Source: Rhinopomastus cyanomelas
Lineage: Eukaryota > Chordata > Aves > Bucerotiformes > Rhinopomastidae
Length of the DNA stretch: 64,000 nucleotides
Assembly (NCBI GenBank): GCA_013400115.1
Contig: VXBP01007153.1
Location: 80,974 to 144,973, forward strand
Reading direction: 5' to 3'
Part shown: one piece after another, positions 1 through 12,345 of the stretch
Numbering within the stretch: position 1 is the stretch's first letter
Layout of the letters: each line of letters starts with the position of its first letter
The notes under the pieces: generated by a model
Seen by the model: the letters and a program-made list of their open reading frames with translations, nothing else
Told to the model about the DNA's origin: nothing
Databases searched by the model: none
Made by a program: the position numbers and the translations under genes

Positions 1-2877
1 TAAACAACACCAAGAGAAAGCACCATGGCCACAGAACTGTAATATTCCAAACAATATGCTCCCACTCTTTGTAAGTCAGTATTTGAGCTTGGAAAAATAA
101 AACCTAAGTGTAGAAAGAAACCCCCAGAGCTCTTTACCACACGGTCCCTGATTAGGCACATTTGTGTAAGACAGTCGCGTTTTTAAACGGTTCAAATAAA
201 TACATACATCCAGTGTTGTCAGTTGCTCAGGTCACAGATCTTCAACGATCAGAAATGAAAACATGCAGAGGTTGAACGCATCAAAAGCAAGCAATAAACT
301 TCCTTGATGCTTTTAACAAAACTCCTAATGCTTTTACTGAGATGCACACAGTGAGACACGAAACTGAAGAAATGCTTCTTCAGTAATTATGTAGGTGTGG
401 CTACCAATAAAGGGAACATTTTGATTGTTTCCAGTACTTTACTCTAAGTTCTACCGTATTATGGAACGGTGTTTAACATACATATTGATTGTATACATCA
501 GGATCATACAAACATAAGCTTGGGTGTTTTGATGCAGAGATGAGAACACATCAGTTAGCCTTTGGTGCTGCTGCTCTGATGTACTCTGGAATGCAATTTG
601 TTCCTAAGCTTTTGGTCCCTCCTGGACCCTGGAGCAGAGCGGCTGGGGCAGCAGAGCAGCACAGTGCTGGGGCACACAGAAGAAAATGCAGCTCCTCTCA
701 GGGTAACATGGTAACGGTAGTAGGTTTTCTAACACCCTTTAAAGGTGAAGATGGAGCACAAATACCCCGGATAGGCTAAATAACCTTCTGCGGCTCCCTC
801 GACCCCTTACCACCAAACATGACCGCGTTCCTAGCACAGCTTTTGTTTCAGTGGTTGTCAACCGCATCGATCTTATTAAAGCTGCCTTCCAACGTCCTCT
901 ATGGGAAGAGTCTGTACTTTCCAGTAGAGAGCAGCCCTCTGCATGGGGCAGCTAAATTTGGACTCTCGTTAGCATTCAGTAGCTGTAATGTATTTTTATA
1001 GATGAATGTTCCCTCAGTATCTCTGAATATTGATTTAAGATGCAGTAGGGAACGATGGTTATCTCAAACCACATTTTTAAACATACTATATTCAGGAAAG
1101 GGAATTTCATGCATGACCATCTGAAGCACAACATATTCCACACCATTTAGAACTCTCTCAGGTTCTCTTTTCATATTAATCACTCCTACTTAATTTAAAA
1201 TTTACCAGACGCCTCATCACTGAGAAATATTCCAGTTTAAATATTTGACTCGACTTGATCACCTTTTGTTTAATGACCAACTTTTACTGTGGATATAAAA
1301 CAGTGTTTAAAATGTAGCTTTGTTCCCCCTTTCTGAATAGACTTCCACTATTACTTTCCACCAACTAGTTTCATTGAAAGGTTTCCAGCACTACAGGTAA
1401 TGTTAAGTCCATTAGGTCAGGCTCTTCATAGCATGACATGCAGTAAATTACAAGTGCTTCAAGCAGCTCAGTGAATTACAGTTCATCACTTTGAAAGGTT
1501 CCCACTACAAGACTACAGATATCAGATCTGGCAGTTAGGATCCAATTAACACTTTGGTCAGAATAATCAGATTGTGTGTGTAAGACTTGTATAATTCGTT
1601 TATTGCTTCCATGCATCTTCTGTCTGTAGGTAAATCTGTTGCTGTTCAAAGCTTGGAATCAGTATTTCACTTGCCTTTAGGTTATATTTCAAGTTCTTTT
1701 GCAGCGCAGTGATGAACTCTCCCTGTTCCAGCAATTTGGATCACTTGTCCTGTAGATATTACTGCTTGAGAAATGGTTTGTTGCTGGTGGTTTTGTTTTG
1801 TATTCTTACCATGTCATTATATGTCTAGAAAAAAAATTGCCAGCAATTTTTACTAAGCACATTTTATTTAGTGTAACAGAGCCAGCTTTCTCCCACGTGA
1901 TCACTGTGAATCTCACAGAATACCCAGACACACTGTAAATGACATATGCATTGACATTTACATGTGTACTGTCATGCAAAACCATTTCCTGCTACACTGA
2001 CTATAATACTGCCACTGAATGAAAAAACAGTCTGATTTGGTGATATCATTTTTCAAGCCATGGTCAGTGTACGTAAAGGTTCTTCAGGACAAACCTCATC
2101 GGTGCGGAGTAATGGATTTCAAACTCTGTGCTCTTACCTAGCGCTTTACGACAATTGCACTTTCAAGTCTGAAAGGCGGCGAGATTCCTTGGCAAGAACT
2201 TTGCCCAAGGCATCACACCTTTTCCATGGGAGGCAGTAATGAACAGACACACAAATGCTGAAAGTCTGAAATGCAGAAACCTGTGGACTGGACAAGCAAA
2301 AAACATCAAAGACTGCTAATACCCCACTATATGTCTACTAACACCCTGCTATGTTGTATTTCCTACGTCAAACACGCTAGCTATGTTCAAGATATGCAGG
2401 TTTTTTCCCTTCTCACAACCCTGCCCCTAGAAAGGTGTATATACAAAAACCATGTCAGTGCTGTACACAGCCAGGTATATGCAGGCTCTCCACCAACGCA
2501 CACATTCAAAATACTACAGGAACAAGAAATTAAAGCAGCAGTTTAAACTTACTTCCCAGTTTGAAAATGTTTCAAAAGCAATCATTATCTAAAGCTCTAT
2601 GCATCTACAATATGTGTAATGGAGTATGAAGCTCTAGGGCAACGGCACAAATCTGCCCCAGATCAGTGTCACCCAGCAGGAGTTATTGCTGGCTGGAAGT
2701 ATCTAATGGCCAGTACTACTCCAAATTTCAGCCCAGTTTCTAATGAGTGACAGTCTACATAAAACCCCACCATTGTAATTAACTGCAAGACCTACAGAAA
2801 GCTCAAGGACTGTAGGGTATACAGACTAAACTAACCATCTCAAAGCAGTACACCATTTCTGACAGTTCCTTTACAGC
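1..2877. other. Unique AT-rich intronic DNA
   Basis: No repeat family, exon or RNA gene recognised. The open frames at 489-779 and 819-1001 lack splice context and resemble no family I know. By position it belongs to the FOXP2 intron downstream of the exon at 58 kb. Confidence 0.5.
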
Positions 2878-3927
2878 ATCTTTGCAGCCAAACTGAAGCA
2901 GCGTGGTCTGGACAATAGGGTAGTGAGGTGGATGTGAACTGGCTGCAGGACAGAAGCCAGGGAGTAGTGGTCAAAAAAAGGCAGAGCCTGTTTGGAGGGC
3001 TGTATCTAGTCCCCAGGGGTTGATACTGGGACCAGTACTATTCAACCTACTCATTAATGACTTGGATGAGGGATTAGAGAGCACTGTCAGCAAGTCTGAT
3101 GACGACACAAAGCTGGATGGTGTCACTGACACTCTAGCAGACTGTGCTGCCATTCAGCTGGACCTGGACAGGCTAGACAGCTGGGCAGAGAGAAATGTAA
3201 TTAACTATAACAAGGGCCAGTAGGTACTTCAGGTACTTCAAGCACCAGTATAGGTTGGAGACTGACTCACTGGAGAATAGAGTAAGAGAAAGAGACCTGG
3301 GGGTCCTGGTGGACAGCAGGATGACCAGCAATGTGCCCTTGTAGCCAAGAAGGCTAATGGCATTCTGGGGTGGATCAAGAAGGAAGGTGGTTAGCAGATT
3401 GAGAGAGTTTCTCCTCCCCCTCTACTCTGCCCTGGTGAAACTGCATCTGGAATTTTGTTCAAGAAGGACACAGAACTGCTGGACACAGCCCAGCACAGAG
3501 CACCAAAGATGACGAAGGGAGTGGAAGGCTGAGGAAAGTCTGAGGGAGCTGGGTCTATTAAGCTTAGGAAAAAATGAGACTGAGGGGTGACCTCATTAGT
3601 GGCTATAAATATTTGGAGGGTGGGTGTCAGAAGGATGGAACCAAGCTCTTCTCAATGTCATCTAGTGATAGGACGAGGGGCAATGGGTGCAAGCTGGAAC
3701 CTAGGAGGTTCCACATAAATATGAGAAGGAACTTCTTCACAGTGGGGGTGACGGAGCACTTGAATGGGCTGCCCAGGAGGCTTGTGGAGTCTCCTTCTCT
3801 GGAGATGTTTAAACTCCTCTGGATACGTTCCTGTGTGATTTTGTCTACGGGATCCTGCTCTGGCAGAGGGATTGGATTCAATGATCTTTCAGGGTCCCTT
3901 CCAAGGACCCTAATGTTCTGTGATTTG
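2878..3927 (+). mobile_element. CR1 LINE, 5'-truncated, RT C-terminal part to 3' end
   Basis: This copy runs from the RT segment corresponding to AKL.QRGLDNRVVRW to a CR1 3' end (GGTCCCTTCCAAGGACCC..TGTGATT). It aligns by eye over its length with the minus-strand copy at 42319-43424. Frameshifts and stops break the coding frame many times, and the terminal ATTCTATG repeats have decayed. It is a dead, moderately old insertion. Confidence 0.93.
3020..3223 (+). pseudogene. CR1 ORF2 reverse transcriptase fragment
   Basis: The frame reads LGPVLFNLLINDLDEGLES, then VSKSDDDTKLDGVTDT. This is the RT palm region around the catalytic box, where CR1 elements have FADD. Here the box reads SDDD, so the residue before the two catalytic aspartates is changed. 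The frame ends at a stop after NYNKGQ, and the rest of ORF2 continues in other frames (e.g. from 3574). Non-functional. Confidence 0.88.
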
Positions 3928-5810
3928 TGCACCAGAAAACCACATCCATTTGTGCTGCTTCCCCTTGTAAGACTATACCAGTGGTATGAAACTGCTGCTG
4001 CCAGGCAGATCATAGCTTGTACCTTCAACAGTTTAAATCAGGAGGAGTGTCTATATACTATTTATGCAGTTAAGAGACAAAAAGAGGAGCTCCTTTAGAT
4101 GGCAATTCAGACAAAGTAAATTGAGCTCTGTTCTGAATTTTGAATTATTCTATGTGAGATCTTCTGTATTGAATCATGCAAGGAACTTCCTTGTGTAGAC
4201 ACATAAGAACATTTGGTGATGAGAATAGTTCCTTTCCTTTCCAGCTGAACTAAGTATTGCTGTGAAGTGAAGAACTGCACATGTGCTAAATGATGGAATT
4301 GTTTTACTGTTGCTGTGTTTCAATTCTGAACACACACAAGATAGTCTTAGAGCATTTCTGCAGAACCCCTCTCCTTGGCTGAGGTGAGTTTCTACTGGTT
4401 TATAACAAACCCAAACCCAACAGTAGCACATTGTGTTTTAAAGCTTTTTGATACCCTAAATCTCCAACACAATGTACCCAAACCAGTTGAAATACTCCTT
4501 CCCCTCATGCCCAAATCAAATGCCATCCCAAGGTACTCTGTTACCTTAACATTTTCTACATTTGCGTTTTGTTATCCTGCAAAATATGCAACAGGCTGAA
4601 GGCTCTCATCTGTATTCCCAGGTCTTCAAGAAGCGGATAATTGCTCTGACTTCCTCTAAGAATTTCTGTTTCAAGGGTAAGTAAAGACTAGCCAAGAGAA
4701 AGAACGTTACTAGCTCTGCAGAGCAACTCTTCTGCTGGATTTTTCAAGCTAAAAGCACATTAATATAAAACTACTTTTCTTACAGAAATAAAATGGAGGC
4801 AACTCCACTTATCTTCAACTAGTAAACATAAAAAGATGTACATTGGAAAGCAATGAGCCCAACAAAATGCTGAATACTTGAAATCTTGACTTGGAATGGC
4901 TTCCTCTCTTTTTACCAGCTAAGCAGGGAATCTCAGTTGACTCATCGGTACAAAACATGGGAAAGTGCATCAGGATCTATTTTGTAGTTATGGAGAGTGT
5001 GAAGACTTGAGCAGACATGACGAGCGTATTTGTAGCACAATTTCCAAAGTCAGGCCAGAATCCCAACATGATTATTATTATTATGGTCTCATACAGCCAT
5101 ATGTATACACAGAACAACCCAGCTGTCAAACCTGTGTGCACGGACTGGGTTCTGTGCACCGTGGCACCCCCGTGTCTTAGACCCCTGCCCTCCTCAGGAA
5201 AAGTGCAGACACGGTAAACTTGCTGACCTCTGTTGCACAAACAGGAGTTGAATATTGACAGCCTGATTACAGGCACAGAGTGTGACACATTCTGGGCAAG
5301 TTCTCCTCCTGCCTGCATCCATGTAAACACAGTGCACTACAAAGCCGTTGAAGTCAACAGTACAATCCCAGCGGAAACTGGTATAAATAAATGTCAGGCT
5401 CAACGTTATTGCTGCAGCTGTCCTTTTGCAAGACTTCTGTAGATGATAAGATTCTGCATGGGGCAGAATGCAGCTGCCTCTGGAGAAGCAGAGATCTTAC
5501 CTCATCCCCGAGCTTGAAGTTATGGAAAACACACAGTGCAACTTGTGCTTGTATGAAGCTTAGAAAAACTCCTTCCTTGGCAACAGGAGGAGCCAGGACT
5601 ATCTCCAGTTGCTGTTCAGGCCAATGTAAAACCTGGTCATGCTTTTATAGGACTAAATTTGAACATTAACCTGCTTATATGTTTTGTGGTTAATCATGGG
5701 ATCAATTTCATATTAAGAAAATAAACTATTAACATAAACTACTCATGTTTAATAGTGCAGCCTTAAAATTACATCTGTATTAATCTTGAGATTTATTATT
5801 TTTCTTCATT
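3928..5810. other. Unique intronic DNA
   Basis: No repeat family or exon recognised apart from a short ATT run at 5071-5084. Overlapping open frames on both strands around 4965-5670 look like chance, with no similarity I can name and no consistent splice signals. Confidence 0.5.
5071..5084. repeat. Short (ATT)n microsatellite
   Basis: Just under five ATT units, uninterrupted. Confidence 0.7.
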
Positions 5811-5899
5811 CATAGAATCACAGAATCATAGAATCATTAGGGATTGGAAGGGACCCTGAAAGACCATCCAGTCCAATCTCCTTGCCACAGCAGGATCAC
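5811..5899 (-). mobile_element. CR1 3' end, unit B of a composite element
   Basis: On the minus strand this is a standard CR1 tail: GTGATCCTGCTGTGGC..GGTCCCTTCCAATCCCTAATGATTCTATG followed by ATTCTATG-type repeats. Where other copies would continue upstream with the GACTTGGTCTAG stretch, this one switches into a 21-nt linker and then a different CR1 tail (unit A). The same switch is found at 16796. Confidence 0.9.
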
Positions 5900-5920
5900 T
5901 TCACTGGAGAAGTTATGGAA

Positions 5921-6092
5921 TCAGAATCACTCAGGGTTGGAAGGGACCACCTGATCATCCAGTTCCAACCACCCCACCATGGGCAGGGACACCCCACCCT
6001 AGACCAGGCTGGCCAGAGCCCCATCCAGCTTGGCCTTAAACACCTCCAGGGATGTGGCCTCCACCAGCTCCCTGGGCCACCCATTCAACAAC
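5921..6092 (-). mobile_element. CR1 3' region, unit A of a composite element
   Basis: On the minus strand this reads as the last ~170 bp of a different CR1 subfamily (GGTTGGAACTGGATGATCAGGTGGTCCCTTCCAACCCTGAGTGATTCTG). Its tail faces straight into unit B through the linker. The upstream end at about 6092 is a 5' truncation. Confidence 0.88.
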
Positions 6093-7451
6093 AACACGTA
6101 TCTGCCACCACTGGCAAACTAAAGGTAACTTAACATGGGACCAAACGGCAGACGGCAATTTTTACCTCTACCTCACGTAAACATACTCCAGGTATAAACT
6201 GTGGACACTATGTAAATTACTCTTCCTTGTAACTGCTGCACAAGAGACATTGGAACCCCAGTTGAGGAGTTTCATACAGGGAGGTAAAAGACCTGCAGCA
6301 CAATGATTTGTGTGTCACTCCCACTTTGCCCAGGACTCACTAAATATCCAGGACTTCCATTCCAAATCCTGCCTCCTCTTCTCTGAATCTTGGCAATCAC
6401 AGCACAGGCGTATGCTGCAGCGCCAGAAGTTTGAAAACAGAGGATCCAGGCACATCAGTACCGTATCCTGTGGATGCTATTGAGACAAACACTTCTTTAT
6501 CTCGGCCAAGGTGGACTTTAATAAGGAAGTGCCCTCTTCGCCTTGCCAGCGCTGACAAGTACTCTAGCTTTATGTGTGTTTGTCAGGAATGCATCAGTGT
6601 GAACTGGTGCTAGTTGTTCCTACCTCTGTTCCTCCCTTTGGATGGATCCCAATGACAATAAAGCAAAACAGATTCTCATTAGTTTCACGATGCAGCTGAC
6701 ATGTGGATACTTCTTAGGTTTTCAAGGAGGAGTCAGGATTTGTCCAATCCATCTGTTTTCCTGTCCAGTGGGTGAATCAAATCTCTTACCCGTCCACTCT
6801 TTTGATCCATTTGTGTTAGAAGGGGCATACACCACTGATCGTGAAATGCAGGTCTGCAGCCTAACCATCTGCTTCTTGAAGCCTGAAGAGCAAGTGAAGC
6901 AAACTGCTTGCTAGCAGAAATTTAACATTGTGTACTGTGAGACAGTGAATGGAGGAGAGCTGGCTGATGAGAGAAGGAGAAGGTAGTCACTGCCTCATTC
7001 CTGACCATTGGCATTCCCCACCCAGCTACGGCAACAGCCCGATTAAAACAGTACGAAGAAATAGCAGCCAGCACAGTCAGAAGTGGGGCAACAAAACAGT
7101 TCAGGCCAGACAACTTCTGTGTACCTGCTGGTGAAATAAGGACTTTCTACAGCAATTTCAAAAACCCTTGCATTACCTAAAAGTTTAAAACCAGTGCTGC
7201 AAAGTTTAGAAAATTTGTCAGCACTTTTACTGTTTATGTGTCTTTGGGGCATAACAGAAAGGCAGGGTTTCTTGGACATGACCACAATGGACTAACGGAT
7301 CTTTGGTGAATTGCTTCACATATCTTCTGTAAGAAACAGTCTCAGATACAAAGCCTGTGACAGATTTTTTTAAAAAGAAAAAGAAAGATCCAATGTATAA
7401 ATTTTAGTGTACAGTGTGTGGGTTGTTGGTTTGGTTTTTTTAAAATTACAT
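6093..7451. other. Unique intronic DNA
   Basis: Nothing recognised. Several 60-90 codon open frames occur on both strands without family resemblance. Confidence 0.5.
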
Positions 7452-8118
7452 CATAGAATCATTAGGGATTGGAAAGGACCTCAAAAGATCATCTAGTCCA
7501 ATCCCCCTGCCACAGCAGGATCACCTGGACCGAGTCACACAGGAACACATCCAGGTGGGTCTTAAACGTCTCCAGTGAGGGAGACTCCACAACCCCCCTG
7601 GGCAGCCTGTTCCAGTGCTCCGTCACCCTCACCGTGAAGAAGTTCCTTCTCAGGTTGATGTGGAACCTCCTATGTTCCAGCTCGCACCCACTGTCCCTCA
7701 TCCTATCACTAGATGAAATTGAGAAGAGCCTGACTCCATCTTCCTGACACCCACTCTTCAAATATTTATAGACATGAATGAGGTCACCCCTGTGTCTCCC
7801 GTTCTCCAAGCTAAAGTCACCCAGCTCTCTCAGCCTCTCCTCATAACGGAGGTGTTCCACTTCCTTCATCATCCTCATTGCCTATGCTAGACTCTCTCCA
7901 GCAGCTCCACAACACCCCTCTTGAACTTAGGAGCCCAGAACTGGATGCAGTACTCCAGATGTAGTCTCACCAGTGCAGAGCAGAGAAGGAGAAGAACCTC
8001 TCTTGATCTGCTAACCACCCTCCTTGTGATCCACCTGAGGATGCTGTTGGCCCTCTTGACCACAAGAGCACACTGCTGGGTCATGGTCATCCTTCTGTCC
8101 ACCAGGACACACCAAAAC
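7452..8118 (-). mobile_element. CR1 LINE, 5'-truncated 3' part
   Basis: The 3' end (CATAGAATCATTAGGGATTGG on the plus strand) is at 7452. The minus-strand frames retain ORF2 C-terminal text such as VLVDRRMTMTQQCALV, then HLEYCIQFWAPKFK, then LRYEERLRELGDFSLENGR, then FHINLRRNFFTVRVTEHWNRLP. The frame shifts between 7887 and 7878. Homology ends near 8118 inside the GVLVDS motif. Confidence 0.93.
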
Positions 8119-9548
8119 CTAGTGTCCACATTACACAAGGTTTTGAGAAAATGTGGAAAGTATACTTCCATAAGAACATGAGTTACAAGAACAACCACAT
8201 GGAGAACTAGGATAATTTTTAGTTTTCACTTCATAAACAGCAGCCATGGAACAGTCCAGATTCTACCAACACGTTAGTAACTTCAAAGCCACCAACGTAT
8301 TAATAATTTTAAAGTCTAACTATTCTAACATAACACATATTCTAAAAGAGTGACTCCCACTAAAGAAGGGAGTGCACCCAAAGGATCCTGGCAAGGTCCC
8401 ATGCAGACTGCTCTAATGAGGATCAGGAAGGCATAAGACACACCTGAAGTTACCTTAGTATTATTTCCTCAGGCTGAAAATTTCCAAGAACCTCAAATGT
8501 GGTATCTCTGTACACACCCAGTATTAGGATGCGAATTGTCATCTGTTAATCACTTCCTTACAAATCCACCAGGCTTGCAGAGGTACAGGTACGTGCAACT
8601 GCACGTACACCACTCCTCTCTCGAGGTCCCTTCCAATCCCGAATGATTCTATGCCATCTAATAGAGAAAAATGCTTACCGAGATCAGAACTGAAGAAGTA
8701 AAGTGAGACCCAACGGAAAATCAAAACTGTAACAAGGGAGATTTGTCACAGCAAAAGCTCCCTCAGTTTGTCCCATACTAACTCCCACTTTTAATTATTA
8801 ATTAAAACTTTATTAGTATCTTACTGTGAGTCTTAGGTTAGGTTTGTACCATATCATTTAAAGTGTCTAACTTACAGGTCTGCTTACCCTGAGCACTTTC
8901 AGAACATAACCTGAGCATTGTGTTATGGGGAACATGCACATCCACGGACTAACCCAAAACAGAACTGTCTGCATTTGTCTCTCTTTTCCATTATAGACAC
9001 AAGTTAGACCGACTCTGCTTCTAACAGGGGTTTCTAAAGGTAAATGCCTTAGATTAGGCAAGATGTGTCTGGAGTTCTTGGTAGTTCGTTTGAAAGGCCA
9101 TATGGTTCCTACGTGAAAGTTCCAGAAGAACAGTCCTGTGTACCTGGTGTTGGTCTCAAACAACTCAAGATTCCATTATCACAGGGACATCCTGAAAAAG
9201 GTTCAGAAATCTTGCAGTGTTTCTGCTACTCTGGTGACTCCCACCAAGCTTGTAGCCAGTACCCGCTCCTGCTCTCAGGGTGTACCTCGAAGCATCATCT
9301 TCCTCAATATGTTGCTTCTTTCCCAAAACATCCTTTCATCAACAGTCTTGAGAGACTGCTGCACAGAATATGTTTAAGTACCTTTCATTTACTGAGATGT
9401 CACCCCTCCTTCATCAGACAAAGGTGAATGTTTCTATCCTGTCATTGTGGCACACGCCAATGACTTTTTTCGTTCAACACTATAGGAATACTGATTCCGT
9501 TGGCCAAGGCACAGTACCAAAACTGTGAGTTCTCTTCAGAAATCAGAA
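8119..9548. other. Unique intronic DNA with one short CR1 tail
   Basis: Apart from the CR1 scrap at 8617-8653, no element, exon or RNA is recognised. Confidence 0.5.
8617..8653 (+). mobile_element. CR1 3'-terminal scrap
   Basis: Thirty-odd bases matching the CR1 tail (CGAGGTCCCTTCCAATCCC then GAATGATTCTATG). It is either an extreme 5' truncation or the remains of a larger element. Confidence 0.75.
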
Positions 9549-10070
9549 TGAGACCACATATGGAACACTGTGTCCAGATCTGGACTCTTCAGTTCAAGAA
9601 GGACAAAGAACTGCTTGAGAGAGTGCAGCACAGAGCCACAAAGATGATGAAGGGAGTGGAACATCTCCCTGAGAAGGAAAGGCTGAGGGAGTTGGGCCTC
9701 TTTACCTTGGAAGAAAGGAGACTGAGGGGTGACCTCATTAATGTTTATAAATGTGTGAAAGGTGAGTGTCAGGAGGATGGAGCCAGGCTCTGCTCAGTGT
9801 CCTTCAATGACAGGATGAGGGGTAACAGTGTAAGCTGGAACAGTAGAGGTTCCACATCAATATGAGAAGAAACTTCTTCACAGCAAGGGTGACAGAGCAC
9901 TGGAACAGGCTGCCCAGGAAGGTTGTGGAGTCTCCTTCTCTGGAGACGTTTAAAACCTTCCTGGACATGCTCCTGTGCGACTGGACTTAGGTGATCCTGC
10001 TCTAGCAGGGAAATTGGACTGGATGATCTTTTGAGGTCCCTTCCAATCCCTAACATTCCATGATTCTGTG
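9549..10070 (+). mobile_element. CR1 LINE, 5'-truncated 3' part
   Basis: Homology starts at the RPHMEHCVQIWTLQFKKDKELLERVQHRA segment of ORF2, continues through LPEKERLRELGLFTLEERRLRGDLINVYK, and ends at CCTAACATTCCATGATTCTGTG. The frame 9500-9865 is open through most of the C-terminal domain before breaking at about 9860. The minus-strand frame at 9769-10257 is a shadow. Confidence 0.93.
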
Positions 10071-12330
10071 ACAGTACAGTTGAAATCCTCCCACCTCGTA
10101 ACCTTGTGAGCAAGTTGGCCATGGTGAGGCAACAACATTCACGAAGTACAAAATTATAGACAATAAGCCTGAGTTTGTTTAAATAAAAAAATAGAGCAGA
10201 AACAATGTACCTCCAATGGAAGACACTTTTAGTACTGGTAAAGCACGTCACATGCATGAATTAACTCATTGGAACACACACCTGGGCCTAGGCATACACA
10301 ATGTCATGACCGAAGGAGAAAGAGAGATGGATCTTCAGCGATACACTTGTTTAGAAACAAGTTCCAAGCACGTATTTTTCCTTCCACAAGAAAATGGAAC
10401 TAAAAGGACTCAATTTCTGCAAAAGTTTACTTTAAAATAGAGTGAGGAAACAAGCTATTTTTAAAAACTTTAGAACGTCCAATGTAAAAAGTATTAAAAT
10501 GACTTTCTTTTATCAATTTAATAACAATGTCCAATTTGTCAAAATAACAGTAAAAACTCTATAAATATCTCTTAAGGGATTATTCCAATAGCATGAAAAG
10601 CCCTAGTGAAGAAATGACACAGAATATAGAACTGTCACACCAGGCATTTGCATTTAAAAGGCTGTTTAAAACTGACAGGCATATAAACAGAAAATATGTG
10701 CTATAAAATTAGTCATCTTTAAAGAAAGCTGGTATAGCACATTAATTTTAGCTAACTCATTCTCCAGAGAAATCAGAAAAATGGTGCAGCACCATGTTTT
10801 CTTCAGCCTTGTAGACAGATAACATTTTGATTACTACAATGGTTGGACATGTTTTCACTAACTTACCTTAAAATATTGTTGGTATTTCTTGAACCATACA
10901 TCTTTGTAAGGATGTCATTACATAATTATTAAATAAAAGCATAATTTCTCTTTAAAAATGTTCTTAAGAATGATGCTTATTGGAGGCTACTCGTAGAAAA
11001 ACAAGAATATGTAGAACTCCCAGAGCTGCCAACGCAAAATGCAGATTTTTAAAGTTATATGATGCAATGTTTGCATGAAAATTCAAAGTTTTAATAGGCC
11101 GACCAAGAGACAAAAAGTGTTTTGGACTCACAAGGCCTTTTAATCAGAAACAGAAACAGCTCACTTCAGGCAAATCACCGTATGAAGCATCACTTTAAAT
11201 CTGACTTAATGCAATCCACAAAAAATTCCTACAACATGAGCAGTTCTGACAAGAAGATAAGGAAAAAAGAAAATATTTTGACATTTCTTAAAGTGAAAAT
11301 GTTGACTCCTTCGAATAAACAGAGAAGCAGGGTTTAATGTATTTTATTTCAAAGTTGAGATGTCCAGGGTCACGTCCCATGTACCCAGTGACTGAGGAAA
11401 ACCTGGACCGGAGCTGATACCAGTGTGAAGACCTTCACTCACCAGTCTCTCTTGTCAGGAGTGCTGGTTAACCAGCAGGCTACACAACCTCAGTCTTTTC
11501 CTTTGACTGTTGTGCTCCAGATCAGTGCTGGCACCCTATGATCCGGGCTAGTGAGTGCCATTCCTCAGATGCTGGAAAAGCCTGACCTGTGGCTCTTCTC
11601 CCTGCTCCCAGGGAAGGAATTCAACCCCCTTACTCACTCAGCCTCAGAGAGCAACCAGCAACCCAAGATGGAGAAGGGGGATGGAAACCATTTCTCCTTT
11701 CGTTTTGAAAGTAACATTTTTAAGCCCTTAATTTGTAAATGGGTTTTTCAAAATGTCTTCTCATAAAAGTGCCCAGCATTTAATACATTTTTAATTGAAA
11801 ATTATAGATTCCTAAGTATTTGCTTTACTTGGCTCTCTAGATGCAAAACCAGTCACAAAGATCCCAGTAAAATTATGGATCTCACCGTTTTGTACATTTG
11901 AAATAAGCACATCACATTCTGCATGATTTGGGATACAGGCTTCTGTTAAAAAGTACTTTCTGTACAAACCTCTATCTGCCTCTCTTATTCTGTTTTAGAA
12001 ACTACACAAAGATTATCAGAATGCAGATACCTATTGTAAGAGTAATAGATGCAGCGTCTTTGTCGTACGACTTGGACTACTCATAAAAAACTCACCACAA
12101 AGAGTGTTCACTACATATACATGCTGGCATCACTGATATGAACACTAATTAGCAATTTACTTTGAACTAATTTCATTACAAGGAATAAGCCAAATCATTT
12201 TTAAGCAAGTATTTAAAGTATTTATTGCTAAAAAATTGCCCTGTAAATCCTAGACCAAAAAGACAACACCTTGGCAGGTGAGCAGGCCCGTTCCTCTCTC
12301 GGAAAGCAGGGCACCTGGTTGGTCAGGGGC
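10071..12330. other. Unique AT-rich intronic DNA
   Basis: No repeat or exon recognised. The stretch 10440-11100 is especially AT-rich and plain. Confidence 0.5.
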
Positions 12331-12345
12331 ACCTGGCTGGCTCAG
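12311..12345 (+). repeat. Imperfect tandem duplication of the SINE 5' end
   Basis: GCACCTGGTTGGTCAG (12311-12326) is followed after two bases by GCACCTGGCTGGCTCAG (12329-12345). They differ by one C/T change and one missing base. The second unit is the start of the tRNA-like head. Confidence 0.7.

Noticed and set aside
8589..8608. 20-bp palindrome (9-bp arms, GTACGTGCA and TGCACGTAC)
   Set aside because: Too short and isolated to assign a role. Such palindromes occur by chance, and it only happens to lie next to a CR1 scrap.
9769..10257. 162-codon minus-strand frame
   Set aside because: It is the antisense shadow of the plus-strand CR1 at 9549-10070.
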